DNA of 64,000 nucleotides, from NCBI RefSeq assembly GCF_019083965.1, contig NZ_JAHRCY010000038.1, forward strand, positions 1-64,000. Direction: 5' to 3'. Numbering within the stretch: position 1 is the first letter of the stretch; each line of letters opens with the position of its first letter. Shown here piece by piece: positions 14,999-23,371 of the stretch. The position numbers were made by a program, and so were the translations under genes. Under the pieces are notes generated by a model, which worked only from the letters and a program-made list of their open reading frames with translations, searched no databases and was not told the DNA's origin. The DNA is from Catellatospora tritici (GTDB lineage Bacteria; Actinomycetota; Actinomycetes; Mycobacteriales; Micromonosporaceae).

Positions 14999-16090
14999 AT
15001 GAGTTTGCAGGACGGCCTCACCCCGCGTACCGCGTCGAACCTCTTGGAGGCACAGACGGTTTCGGCATACCGGATCGGATTCGTCGTGACCGAGGCGTGC
15101 CCGTTGCGGTGCGCGCACTGCAGCGTCAGCGCCGGGCCGGAACTGGGCGCCACCACCTTCCGCGCCGACTTCGCCGAACGGATCTCGGCACAGATGAGCG
15201 AGCTGGCCGCAGCCGGGATCCGGTTCGTGGACTTCACCGGGGGCGAACCTACGCTGGCCCGCGCGTTCGTGCGGCGAGTGGGCGCCGCCGCCAAGGCTTC
15301 GGGAATGGTGACCGGCATCGTCACGGCCGCGCACTGGGCCACCTCGGCCGAGCGGGCCGCCGACTGGATCGAGGTCTTCGCCGACATCGACCACTGGGAC
15401 ATCTCTACCGACGTCTACCACACCGAGTTCGTCTCGATCGATCGCATCCGGCACGCCTTCGAGGCTCTTCGCCGGGTCGGCAAGACCGCGCTCATCCGCG
15501 TCGCGCACGGCGAGCCGATGACCTATCCGGAGGCCCGGCTCATCGACGAGGTACGCGGATTCGCCGGCGAGCGGATGGCGTTCCAGCCGGTCGGCCCGGT
15601 CGGCCGTGCCCGGGAGTTGTTCGAGTACGCGCCGGTCGGCGAGGACTCCTGGGACACCACGCCCTGCCCGTCGACCGGGCCGCTGGTCCAGCCCGGCGGC
15701 CGGGTCGCGCCCTGCTGCGCGCCGCTGAGCCACGAACGCCAGGACCATCCCCTGCAGCTGGGCGATGCCACCCGCGAGCCGCTGGTCGACATCGTCCACC
15801 GATGGCGGGTCCATCCGCTGCTGCAGACCCTGCGGCTGTGGGGCTTCGGCCCCGTCCTCGGCTGGCTGCGCGAGGGCGGCTCACCCTACCGGCACATCCT
15901 GCGGCACCGGGTCTGCCACACCTGCGTCGAGCTCATCCGGGACCCGGATCTCTGCCGGTACGCGATGAGCCGCGCCTGCGAACCGCGGCATCGGCTGCGA
16001 CTGGCGTACGGGCTGCGCACCACATTCGGCGAGCGCTGGCTCGCCGAGCGGGTCCAGGCCGAAGCAGCCGCGGCCCTCGCCGGCCGGTGA
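14999..16090 (+). CDS. Radical SAM enzyme with SPASM-like C-terminal cysteines
   Basis: 363 residues from ATG 14999 (GGGAG about 9 nt upstream). Cluster motif CPLRCAHC gives CX3CX2C at C34, C38, C41; TGGEPT at 80-85 is the SAM amino-group motif; WDISTDVYHTEF lies in the barrel. Later cysteines C223, C239, C240, C306, C309 and C319 look like a SPASM or twitch domain that holds auxiliary iron-sulfur clusters, the usual feature of peptide-modifying members. It lies between the small peptide and the cobalamin-type enzyme, so peptide modification (thioether, C-C bond or epimerisation) is the simplest role. The exact reaction cannot be read from sequence. Confidence 0.82.
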   Translation: MSLQDGLTPRTASNLLEAQTVSAYRIGFVVTEACPLRCAHCSVSAGPELGATTFRADFAERISAQMSELAAAGIRFVDFTGGEPTLARAFVRRVGAAAKASGMVTGIVTAAHWATSAERAADWIEVFADIDHWDISTDVYHTEFVSIDRIRHAFEALRRVGKTALIRVAHGEPMTYPEARLIDEVRGFAGERMAFQPVGPVGRARELFEYAPVGEDSWDTTPCPSTGPLVQPGGRVAPCCAPLSHERQDHPLQLGDATREPLVDIVHRWRVHPLLQTLRLWGFGPVLGWLREGGSPYRHILRHRVCHTCVELIRDPDLCRYAMSRACEPRHRLRLAYGLRTTFGERWLAERVQAEAAAALAGR

Positions 16091-16102
16091 CGGGCCACCG
16101 CC

Positions 16103-17977
16103 ATGCGCTGCCTGATCGTGAGCATGCCGTGGGCATCGGGCACCCGGCCCAGCCTCGCCGCCGGGTTGCTGGTCGCCCGAGCGCGCCAGGCCGGTCACCA
16201 CTGCGGCGCCGCGTACCCCAACCTCGACTTCGCCGCCCTGATCGGCGCCGAGCTGTACGAGACCTTCGCCGAGACCCCGGCACTGTTCCCGCTCGCCGAG
16301 CACCTGTTCGCCGCCGACCTGTTCGGCGCGCAGGCCCTCGACTCCGACCGGTTCCTCGCCGAGTCCGCCCCGGATGGCCGCTCCCTGGACCGGCTCGTCG
16401 AACTGCGCGACCGGGTGGTGCCGGCCTTCCTCGACCGCTGTGCCGCGCACCTGCTCGGCCGCGACGCCGCCGCGTACGGGTTCACCTGCGTGTTCAACCA
16501 GACCCTGGCCAGCCTCGCCGTGGCCCGCCGCCTCAAGAGGCTCGATCCGGGCCGCCTCATCCTGCTGGGCGGTTCGTGTGTCCACGACGTCATGGGTGAG
16601 GAGTACGCCGAGCGGTTCCCCGACCTGGTGGACCACGTCTTCACCGGTGAGGCGGACGAGTCCTTCCCACAGTGGCTGGACTCGCTCGCCGAGGGGGAAC
16701 CAGACCGCCGGATCCCCGGCGTGACCGCCCGCGGGCTGCTGGCGTCCCGCGCCAGGCTCGTCGCAGACCTGGGCGCCGGCCCGGTACCGGACTACGACGA
16801 CTACTTCACCGCGCGTGCGGCACACCCGCCGCACCAGCTACCCGCACTGGTGAACCTGCCCTACGAGTCCTCGCGTGGCTGTTGGTGGGGTGAGCGTCAA
16901 CACTGCACCTTCTGCGGCCTCAACGCCCTCGGCATGACGTTCAGGACCAAACCGCCGCAGGCGGTGGCTGCCGAACTGCACGCGCTGTCGGCCCGCTACC
17001 AGGTCACGGACTTCATGGCCGCGGACAACATCCTCGACCACCACGCCTACACCGGACTGCTCACCCACCTGACCCAGCAGCCGCTGCACCTGAGCCTCTT
17101 CTACGAGCTCAAGGCGAACCTGCGCAAACGTGACACCGCCGCCCTCGCCGCGAGCGGCGTACGGTGGGTGCAGCCAGGCATCGAGAGCTTCTCCGACCAC
17201 GTCCTGGCACTCATGCGCAAAGGCATCACCGCACTACGCAACGTCCAGGCCATCAAATGGCTGGCCGAGGCGGGCATCCATCCCTCCTACAACATCCTCG
17301 TCGGCTTCCCCGGCGAGACCGACGACGACTACACGCGCATGCTCGACCTGATCGGCCGGCTACGGCACCTGCCCGCTCCCGGCGGCTCGGCGACCATCGC
17401 CCAGGTGCACCGGTTCGCCCCGTTCCACACCGACCCGGCGACGTACGGAATCGACGGTGTGCGGCCCGAACCGTACTACCGGCACCTGTTCCCGCCCGGA
17501 CGGGTCGACCTCGACCGTGCGGCCTACTTCTTCAGCCGCACCCTGCCTCCGCAGGCCCCCGTCCACCGCCATCTCGGCGCGCTCAACGCCGCCCTCGACA
17601 ACTGGCGCCGCCACCCCGAACACGCGCACGCCCGGCTCGGCGCCGGCTTCGTGGCCGTCACCCGTGACAGCGCGACCGAGACGCTCGATCTGCTGTCCAG
17701 CGCCGTCTACGTCCTCGCCGACCGGCTGACCACACCCGAGCGGATCACCGAACGCGCCGCGCCGCTCGGCGACGCCGCCGCGGTCCGCAGTGCCATCACC
17801 GTCCTATGCGAACGCCGCCTGCTCGCCGCCGACGACGGTCATGTCCTGGCGCTGCTGCCCTACCGGTCGTTCACCAGCCCCGAGCTGCTCGACGGCTGGC
17901 TGCGACGATGGGCGAGCATCACCACTGAGCTCCACCAGGAACATCAGCGACTCCGACACCCGGCATCCGATCAGTGA
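16103..17977 (+). CDS. B12-type radical SAM RiPP-maturation protein with CX7CX2C cluster motif
   Basis: 624 residues from ATG 16103, 12 nt after the previous stop. Residues about 1-230 resemble a cobalamin-binding Rossmann domain (RCLIVSMPW.., GFTCVFNQTLASLAVARRL, LILLGGSCV.. DHVFTGEADESFPQ). The radical SAM barrel follows; its cluster motif is C260WWGERQHC268TFC271, CX7CX2C rather than CX3CX2C, inside YESSRGCWWGERQHCTFCGL, a signature of the 'ribosomal peptide maturation radical SAM protein 1' family as I know it. GIESFSDHVLALMRKG and NILVGFPGETDDDY are further barrel motifs. About 130 C-terminal residues may bind substrate. C-methylation of a peptide is plausible but not established for this family as a whole. 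Confidence 0.82.
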   Translation: MRCLIVSMPWASGTRPSLAAGLLVARARQAGHHCGAAYPNLDFAALIGAELYETFAETPALFPLAEHLFAADLFGAQALDSDRFLAESAPDGRSLDRLVELRDRVVPAFLDRCAAHLLGRDAAAYGFTCVFNQTLASLAVARRLKRLDPGRLILLGGSCVHDVMGEEYAERFPDLVDHVFTGEADESFPQWLDSLAEGEPDRRIPGVTARGLLASRARLVADLGAGPVPDYDDYFTARAAHPPHQLPALVNLPYESSRGCWWGERQHCTFCGLNALGMTFRTKPPQAVAAELHALSARYQVTDFMAADNILDHHAYTGLLTHLTQQPLHLSLFYELKANLRKRDTAALAASGVRWVQPGIESFSDHVLALMRKGITALRNVQAIKWLAEAGIHPSYNILVGFPGETDDDYTRMLDLIGRLRHLPAPGGSATIAQVHRFAPFHTDPATYGIDGVRPEPYYRHLFPPGRVDLDRAAYFFSRTLPPQAPVHRHLGALNAALDNWRRHPEHAHARLGAGFVAVTRDSATETLDLLSSAVYVLADRLTTPERITERAAPLGDAAAVRSAITVLCERRLLAADDGHVLALLPYRSFTSPELLDGWLRRWASITTELHQEHQRLRHPASDQ

Positions 17978-18009
17978 ACGCCACGATGACGGTGACTCCG
18001 AGCGTGCCC

Positions 18010-18031
18010 TGCCACAGGTTGATGATCAACC
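18010..18031. repeat. Dispersed intergenic repeat, copy A
   Basis: TGCCACAGGTTGATGATCAA plus CC matches 32902-32923 at 19 of 22 positions. The core GGTTGAT-g-ATCAACC is a near-perfect palindrome. Lies between convergent genes. Confidence 0.55.
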
Positions 18032-18058
18032 GCGACGGGGCGGCCGCCATGGGTGACG

Positions 18059-18093
18059 CCGGTCCGCATCCGTTCATCGCGGATGCGGACCGG
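18059..18093. terminator. Bidirectional terminator, 14-bp perfect stem
   Basis: CCGGTCCGCATCCG (18059-18072) pairs perfectly with 18080-18093 around a 7-nt loop, 81 nt after the radical SAM stop and 9 nt from the DUF5682 stop. Confidence 0.85.
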
Positions 18094-18102
18094 TGACATC
18101 CG

Positions 18103-20916
18103 TCAGGCTGCCCCGATGGCCAGCGCGAGCGCGGCGGCCGTCTCCGGATGGCGGTCGAACAGGTCGTACACAGGTCCGCCCACCGGGGCCAATGTCGTCG
18201 CGGTCCACTCGCCTTCACAGCCGAGCACGGCCGCCAACGCGTCCGTCGCTTCCGGACGGGCCACCAGCAGGCCGGGGACCGGCCCCGCGACCGCCGCGCC
18301 CGCTTGCGCCGCCCCGACCGCCACCTCGGCAGTCGCCGACCAGGGCGGGGTCCAGGTGTCGAGGGCGGCGAGGCTGCCGGGGAACATGCGACCGGCCTCG
18401 CGAGCCAGCAGGGCGACGTGGTCGCCGCCCTCCTTGCGCAGCGTGGTGATCAGTGTCGGCAGCCAGGGCAGCAGGATCGGGTCGGGCAGCCGCGCGAACG
18501 CCTGCGAGATCACCTCGACCACGAACCCGGTCAGCGCCGGAACCGGCTCCAGCGCCTGCACGAATCCGCTCAGATAGTGCGGGTACGCGGGCAGGACGAG
18601 GGGGTTGTCCAGCAGCTGCCCGGTCCGTTCCCGCAGCTCGGCACGGGTCAGGATGCCGAGCTGGTGCTGGGCCGCCCACAACAGCGCGGTCTTGGCGGGC
18701 GTGGTCGGGTGCGACTGCGCCACGGCCAGTTCCAGCTGTGCCCGGTCGCAGCCCAGCGACAGGGCCAGGCTCTCCATGCTGAACAGGAAGCCCAGCATCG
18801 CCGCGACCTGCCGGGTGCCGGACTCGGCGTCGACGAAGGCGTTGGGCAGCAGGGTGCAGTAGTGGGCGTACCCGGCCTTGACGAACGACTCCAGCCAGCC
18901 GGGCAGCACCGGCTCGGTGGCGCGGTAGTGGGCCAGCAGCCGCCGGGCCCGCCGCAGCACCTCCGGCGCGTCGTCCACGGTGCGTTCCGCCGCGAGCAGG
19001 TCGACCGCCCGCGCGCCCAGTTCGTCGGCGAAGCGGCGGCTGCGCAGGTAGAGCGTGGCGTCCTCGACCGCGCCGAGGGCGACCGCCGCGGTGGCCTGCG
19101 GGCCCCAGACGGCGCGGCGCAGCCGCTGTTCGAGCACCTGCTCGACGGTGATGCCCTCATAGCCGAGTTCGATCAGTTCGCGCTGGTGGGTGCCGAGCGC
19201 CAGGTCCCACGACTCCTGGATCGGCTTCTCGCCCAGCCGCCGCTCGCCCATGATCGGGCGTACGGCGCTGTGCGGCAGCAGATAGCGCAGGATCCACAAC
19301 AGATCCGAGCACCTGGCCAGGGCCGGGTCACCGGCGATGTCGAGCAGGGCCCGCTGCACACCGCGCTGCTCCAGCCTGAGGTTCAGCGGGGTGAGGCGGT
19401 CGTGCACGTCGCGGGCCAGCGGCGGCAGCGACTCGTAGCCGACCTGGCCGATCCGGTCGCCGCCGAGCATGATCTCGCAGAGCCGCCGCACGTCGCGCCG
19501 ACCGGGGACGCTCTCCTTCTCGATGCAGGTGACGGCGGCGTCCTGGAAGTCGTACGGCGTGGGCCGGGCCCGCCCGCGCATCCCCGCGAGCAGGATCGAC
19601 GTCTCGAACACCGCGATGGCGTCGGCCGTGCTGGACAGGTAGCCGTTGCGCCGGGCCAGCCGCACGATCTCGACCGACCAGCCGAGCAGCTCGTCCTCGT
19701 CGAGCGCGTCGAGCACCGGCGGGCGGGCCAGGAACCCCGACAGCCGGTCGGCGACCTGCCGCGCCCGCGGCGACACGACCGCCGCCGCCTTGGCCTTCTT
19801 CTTCCCGGCCGCGCTGCTGCCCTGCTGCCCTTCCAGCCGGTACGGCACGACTCCGGTGCGGGTCACCGACTTGGCGAACACCGCCGCCGCGATCGACACC
19901 GAACCCGAGGCCAGCCCGAACTGGGCCTCGATCGCGGAGTGGCTGGACGGGATCAGGCCGTAGTGCCACTTGGTGGCGGTGCGGGGGCTGATCTCGTACG
20001 AGTCGTCGCCGTGCAGGCCGAACTCGGCCACGTGGCTGGCGGCGTGGAACGCGCCGCAGACGTAGAGGCAGTCGCCGCTGTCGGCGCCGGAGGCGGCCAG
20101 GTGCTGGCGCATCCGGGTCCACATGTAGCGCTCGCGCTCCTCGTCGGCGGCGACCCGGTCGTGCGCGCCGGGGGCCAGCCGCCGGAACAGGCTGCCGATC
20201 AGGACCATGACCTGCCGGTACGTGTCGTAGTCGGCATCACCCAACGGCTGCTCGACGTACTGGTCCCACCACTCCGACCAGTGCCGCACCTTGCCGTGGT
20301 GCAGCAGGTGCTGCTCCAGCTCGGAAAAGCGCGGCCGCAGGTCGCCGATCTCGACGCCGACGGCGTCGCCGTGCAGCTCGGCGCCCTCGACCGGCTCGCC
20401 CTCGACCGGTTCGGCGGGGGCGACGCCCTCGGCGGCCTTGTCCTTACGCGGCTGCCACTGGAACACGTGGTCGGTGGACCGGTCGACGAGCACCAGCTCG
20501 ACCCCGGGCGTGTCCAGCGCGTACGCGATGGCCTGGTATTCGGCCGACGCCTCGGTGATCGGCGCGACCACCGACAGCGGCGACCACTCCTGCGGGAAGC
20601 CGTCCAGTTCGGACGCGAACGCCTGCACCGCCACCGGCAGCCTGCAGTTGCGCAGCTCGGTGAGCAGCGGCGTCATGTCCTCGCACAGCTCCAGGTAGAT
20701 GACCTTGGGCTGCTTCTCGCGCAGCCGCCGGGCCATCGCGATCGCCGAGGCGGGCGAGTGGTGACAGACCGGGAAGATCTCCAGCGGTTCGGCCAGTGCC
20801 CGGCCGACGTCGTCGACGATGCCGGACAGGATCCCGGACAGCGCGTCCGGCCCGTCCGACATCGCGGCGGCGGCGTCGAGCAGCTGCGAGCGCAGCCCGT
20901 CGAAGGCGGCGGTCAC
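18103..20916 (-). CDS. DUF5682-family protein, last gene of the MoxR-vWA operon
   Basis: 937 residues from GTG 20916, which overlaps the ATPase stop by 4 nt (GTGA); the longer open frame to 21933 is out of phase with the real upstream gene. The N-terminus has FPVCHHSPASAIAMARRL and PKVIYLELCEDM, a His/Glu pattern reminiscent of TraB/ChaN/EreA-type folds (my inference), then YICGAFHAASHV-like residues near 300 (CLYVCGAFHAASHVAEF). The remaining about 550 residues are Leu/Ala-rich helices with no known motif. No signal peptide or membrane helix. Function unknown; strict linkage to AAA+ and vWA genes suggests it is the effector or substrate-facing subunit. Confidence 0.8.
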   Translation of the reverse strand: MTAAFDGLRSQLLDAAAAMSDGPDALSGILSGIVDDVGRALAEPLEIFPVCHHSPASAIAMARRLREKQPKVIYLELCEDMTPLLTELRNCRLPVAVQAFASELDGFPQEWSPLSVVAPITEASAEYQAIAYALDTPGVELVLVDRSTDHVFQWQPRKDKAAEGVAPAEPVEGEPVEGAELHGDAVGVEIGDLRPRFSELEQHLLHHGKVRHWSEWWDQYVEQPLGDADYDTYRQVMVLIGSLFRRLAPGAHDRVAADEERERYMWTRMRQHLAASGADSGDCLYVCGAFHAASHVAEFGLHGDDSYEISPRTATKWHYGLIPSSHSAIEAQFGLASGSVSIAAAVFAKSVTRTGVVPYRLEGQQGSSAAGKKKAKAAAVVSPRARQVADRLSGFLARPPVLDALDEDELLGWSVEIVRLARRNGYLSSTADAIAVFETSILLAGMRGRARPTPYDFQDAAVTCIEKESVPGRRDVRRLCEIMLGGDRIGQVGYESLPPLARDVHDRLTPLNLRLEQRGVQRALLDIAGDPALARCSDLLWILRYLLPHSAVRPIMGERRLGEKPIQESWDLALGTHQRELIELGYEGITVEQVLEQRLRRAVWGPQATAAVALGAVEDATLYLRSRRFADELGARAVDLLAAERTVDDAPEVLRRARRLLAHYRATEPVLPGWLESFVKAGYAHYCTLLPNAFVDAESGTRQVAAMLGFLFSMESLALSLGCDRAQLELAVAQSHPTTPAKTALLWAAQHQLGILTRAELRERTGQLLDNPLVLPAYPHYLSGFVQALEPVPALTGFVVEVISQAFARLPDPILLPWLPTLITTLRKEGGDHVALLAREAGRMFPGSLAALDTWTPPWSATAEVAVGAAQAGAAVAGPVPGLLVARPEATDALAAVLGCEGEWTATTLAPVGGPVYDLFDRHPETAAALALAIGAA

Positions 20917-22025
20917 GACAGGGTCTTGATGGCCTCGCGGCCACCCTCGAGGAACTGCGGCCACAGGCCGCCTTCGGCCTTGCTGCGCGGCTCGACCACG
21001 CCGTGCCAGTACTTGTTGAGGATGGCCAGGTCCTCCGGGGTGCGCCGGGCCAGCGAGCCGACCAGCGAACCGGCCAGGGTCTGCGGCTGCAGGGACCGGT
21101 CGCCGAAGAAGTTGCTGTGCAGGATGGCGTCCTCCAGTACGCCGATCTGCTCGGCGGTCGACAGCGCCGACTCCAGCTTCTCGTCGTCGCTGCCCGCCGA
21201 CGCGGCGGCGGCGCGCAGGTCGGCGAAGCTCTGCAGCAGGATGTCCAGCAGCGTCGGCGGCACGTCCAGCTCGATCTGGTGACGGCGCAGCAGCTCGACG
21301 GTACGGAACCGGACGATCTCGGCCTCGCTCTTCTTGTTGGTCACCACCGGGATGCGGACGAAGTTGAACCGCCGCTTGAGCGCCGAGGACAGGTCGTTGA
21401 CGCCCCGGTCGCGGCTGTTGGCGGTGGCGATGATGGAGAAGCCCGGCTTGGCGAAGACGATGTTGTCGTCGTCGAGTTCGGGGATGGAGACGTACTTCTC
21501 GGACAGGATCGAGATCAGGGCGTCCTGGACGTCGCTGGTGGAACGGGTCAGCTCCTCGAACCGGCCGATCACCCCGTGCTCCATCGCCGTCATGATCGGC
21601 GACGGGATCATCGAGGCCCGGGACTGGCCGTTGGCGATGACCGCCGACACGTTCCACGAGTACTTGATGTGGTCCTCGGTGGTGCCCGCGGTGCCCTGCA
21701 CGACCAGGGTCGAGTTGCGGCAGATCGCGGCGGCCAGCAGCTCGGCCAGCCAGCTCTTGCCGGTGCCCGGGTCGCCGATGAGCAGCAGGCCCCGGTCGGA
21801 GGCCAGGGTGACGATGGCGCGCTCGACGAAGCTGCGGTCGCCGAACCACTTCTGCGGGACCGCACGGTCCAGGCCGTCGGCGCGCTCGGAGCCGAGAATG
21901 AACAGGCGCACCATGCGCGGGGACAGCCGCCACGAGAACGGCTTCGGACCGGTGTCGATCGACTCCAGCCAGTCGAGTTCCTCGGCGTACTTGACTTCGG
22001 CGGGGGCGCGCAGCATGTCGGTCAT
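20913..22025 (-). CDS. MoxR-type AAA+ ATPase
   Basis: 370 residues from ATG 22025 (AGGAG upstream). Walker A GDPGTGKS at 84-91; the Walker B region reads RFEELTR, with Glu where Asp is usual; sensor 1 is ATANSRDRG; the arginine-finger region is LSSALKRRFNF. Residues about 1-60 precede the core and may be a docking segment. MoxR ATPases act as chaperones that remodel or activate partners together with vWA proteins. Here the vWA gene is immediately upstream (11-nt gap) and DUF5682 immediately downstream (4-nt overlap). Confidence 0.92.
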   Translation of the reverse strand: MTDMLRAPAEVKYAEELDWLESIDTGPKPFSWRLSPRMVRLFILGSERADGLDRAVPQKWFGDRSFVERAIVTLASDRGLLLIGDPGTGKSWLAELLAAAICRNSTLVVQGTAGTTEDHIKYSWNVSAVIANGQSRASMIPSPIMTAMEHGVIGRFEELTRSTSDVQDALISILSEKYVSIPELDDDNIVFAKPGFSIIATANSRDRGVNDLSSALKRRFNFVRIPVVTNKKSEAEIVRFRTVELLRRHQIELDVPPTLLDILLQSFADLRAAAASAGSDDEKLESALSTAEQIGVLEDAILHSNFFGDRSLQPQTLAGSLVGSLARRTPEDLAILNKYWHGVVEPRSKAEGGLWPQFLEGGREAIKTLS

Positions 22026-22036
22026 GGGTCGTTCTC

Positions 22037-23371
22037 CTAGGCGAGGAAGTTCTTGAGTTCGAACACGAGCTTGCTGATGTGGCCGGAGATCACCGGCGTG
22101 CCGAGGTCCTTGAACCGCTGCCGGAACCACGGGTTGACGATGCCCTGGCCGGAGCTGGTCACCGAGCCGACGGGGATGAACTTCACGCCGGAGCGGTGCA
22201 CGGCCACGATGCTGTCGTACAGCGGTTGGGAGCGGTCGAACTCGTAGAAGTCCGAGATCCACACCATGGCCGTGTTACGCGGTTCGGAGATCTTCGGGCG
22301 GGCCATCGCCATCGCGATCGGGCCGTCGTTGCCGCCGCCCAGCTTGGTCCGCAGCAGCACCTCGAACGGGTCGTGCACCCACGGGGTGAGGTCGATGGCC
22401 CTGGTGTCGTACGCGATCAGATGCACGTCGACCTTGGGCAGCCCGGCGAAGATCGAGGCGAGGATGGTGCAGTTGACCATCGAGTCGAGCATCGACCCGG
22501 ACTGGTCCACCACCACGATCAGCCGCGACGGCGTCGTCTTGCTGGCGGTGTGGCGGTAGAACAACCTGTCCACGTAGAGCTTCTGGTCCTCGGGGCTCCA
22601 GTTGGTCAGGTTCTTCCAGATGGTGCGGTCGAGGTCCAGGTTGCGGAACACGCGCTTGGGCGGGACGCTGCGGTCGATCGTCCCCACCGCCGTCCGCTCC
22701 ACCTGCGTACGCAGCACCGCCGCGACCTCGTCCACGAACCGCCGGATCAGCGACTTCGCGTTGGCCAGCGCCACCCCGGACAGATTCGACTTGTCCCGCA
22801 GCAGCTGCTCGATCAGCGACATGCTCGGGGTGAGCTGTGCGGCCAGCTTCGGATCGGCCAGCACCTCCCGCAGCTGCATCCGGCTCACCAGGTCGCCTTC
22901 CAGCTCGCCGAGGGTCGCGCCCATACCGGCGCCGTCCGGGCCGTTGCCGGCTCCCCGGCCGGTGCGGCGCAGGCTGCCCGGTTCCTGGCCCAGGGCCCGC
23001 TCCAGCCAGCCCGCGTCGGACTGCCAGCGGGCCAACTGGGTCGCCGACACCGATCCTGAGCCGGTGTCGAACACGTTGAGCAGCAGCTTGGCCGCGAGCG
23101 CGGCCCGGCGCACCTCGGCGGCGCCGTCGCGCTCGCCGTCGGTGGTCTCCGGCTGCATCAGACCGTCGAGCTCGACGGCCAGGTCCGGGAAGCGCTGCAC
23201 GATGGTGTCGACCGACACCTGCGGGTCGAGCAGGGCCGCGGGCAGGCCGATGTCCTCGATGACGGCCAGGCTGGCCTGCTCCAGGGTGGCCTGCTCCTCG
23301 CGGCTGAACAGCCGCGCGATGAGTCGCCAGTAGAGGACCTGGCGGCGGTTGAGGTCGGAGTCGGTGGTCAT
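22037..23371 (-). CDS. vWA-domain protein partnered with the MoxR ATPase
   Basis: 444 residues from ATG 23371, which overlaps the preceding stop (ATGA). Residues about 1-230 are helical with no known domain (LYWRLIARLFSREEQATLEQA). About 255-440 is a von Willebrand A domain with an intact MIDAS: DQSGS (DxSxS), a conserved Thr/Asn-rich loop, GGGNDGPIAMAM and WISDFYEF. Metal-dependent binding at the MIDAS usually couples MoxR ATPases to their target. No signal peptide, so cytosolic. Confidence 0.9.
   Translation of the reverse strand: MTTDSDLNRRQVLYWRLIARLFSREEQATLEQASLAVIEDIGLPAALLDPQVSVDTIVQRFPDLAVELDGLMQPETTDGERDGAAEVRRAALAAKLLLNVFDTGSGSVSATQLARWQSDAGWLERALGQEPGSLRRTGRGAGNGPDGAGMGATLGELEGDLVSRMQLREVLADPKLAAQLTPSMSLIEQLLRDKSNLSGVALANAKSLIRRFVDEVAAVLRTQVERTAVGTIDRSVPPKRVFRNLDLDRTIWKNLTNWSPEDQKLYVDRLFYRHTASKTTPSRLIVVVDQSGSMLDSMVNCTILASIFAGLPKVDVHLIAYDTRAIDLTPWVHDPFEVLLRTKLGGGNDGPIAMAMARPKISEPRNTAMVWISDFYEFDRSQPLYDSIVAVHRSGVKFIPVGSVTSSGQGIVNPWFRQRFKDLGTPVISGHISKLVFELKNFLA

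Noticed and set aside
17919..18218. 99-codon minus-strand frame across the dispersed repeat
   Set aside because: Spans a terminator and the ends of two real genes; composition not protein-like.
18148..21282. 1044-codon open frame on the plus strand opposite the DUF5682 gene
   Set aside because: It mirrors the minus-strand gene in a high-GC background, has no ribosome site or recognisable motif, and is Arg/Gly/His-rich nonsense.
20917..21933. N-terminal extension of DUF5682 to 21933 giving 1276 residues
   Set aside because: The extension reads through the MoxR ATPase gene in another phase; GTG 20916 with a GTGA overlap is the natural start.
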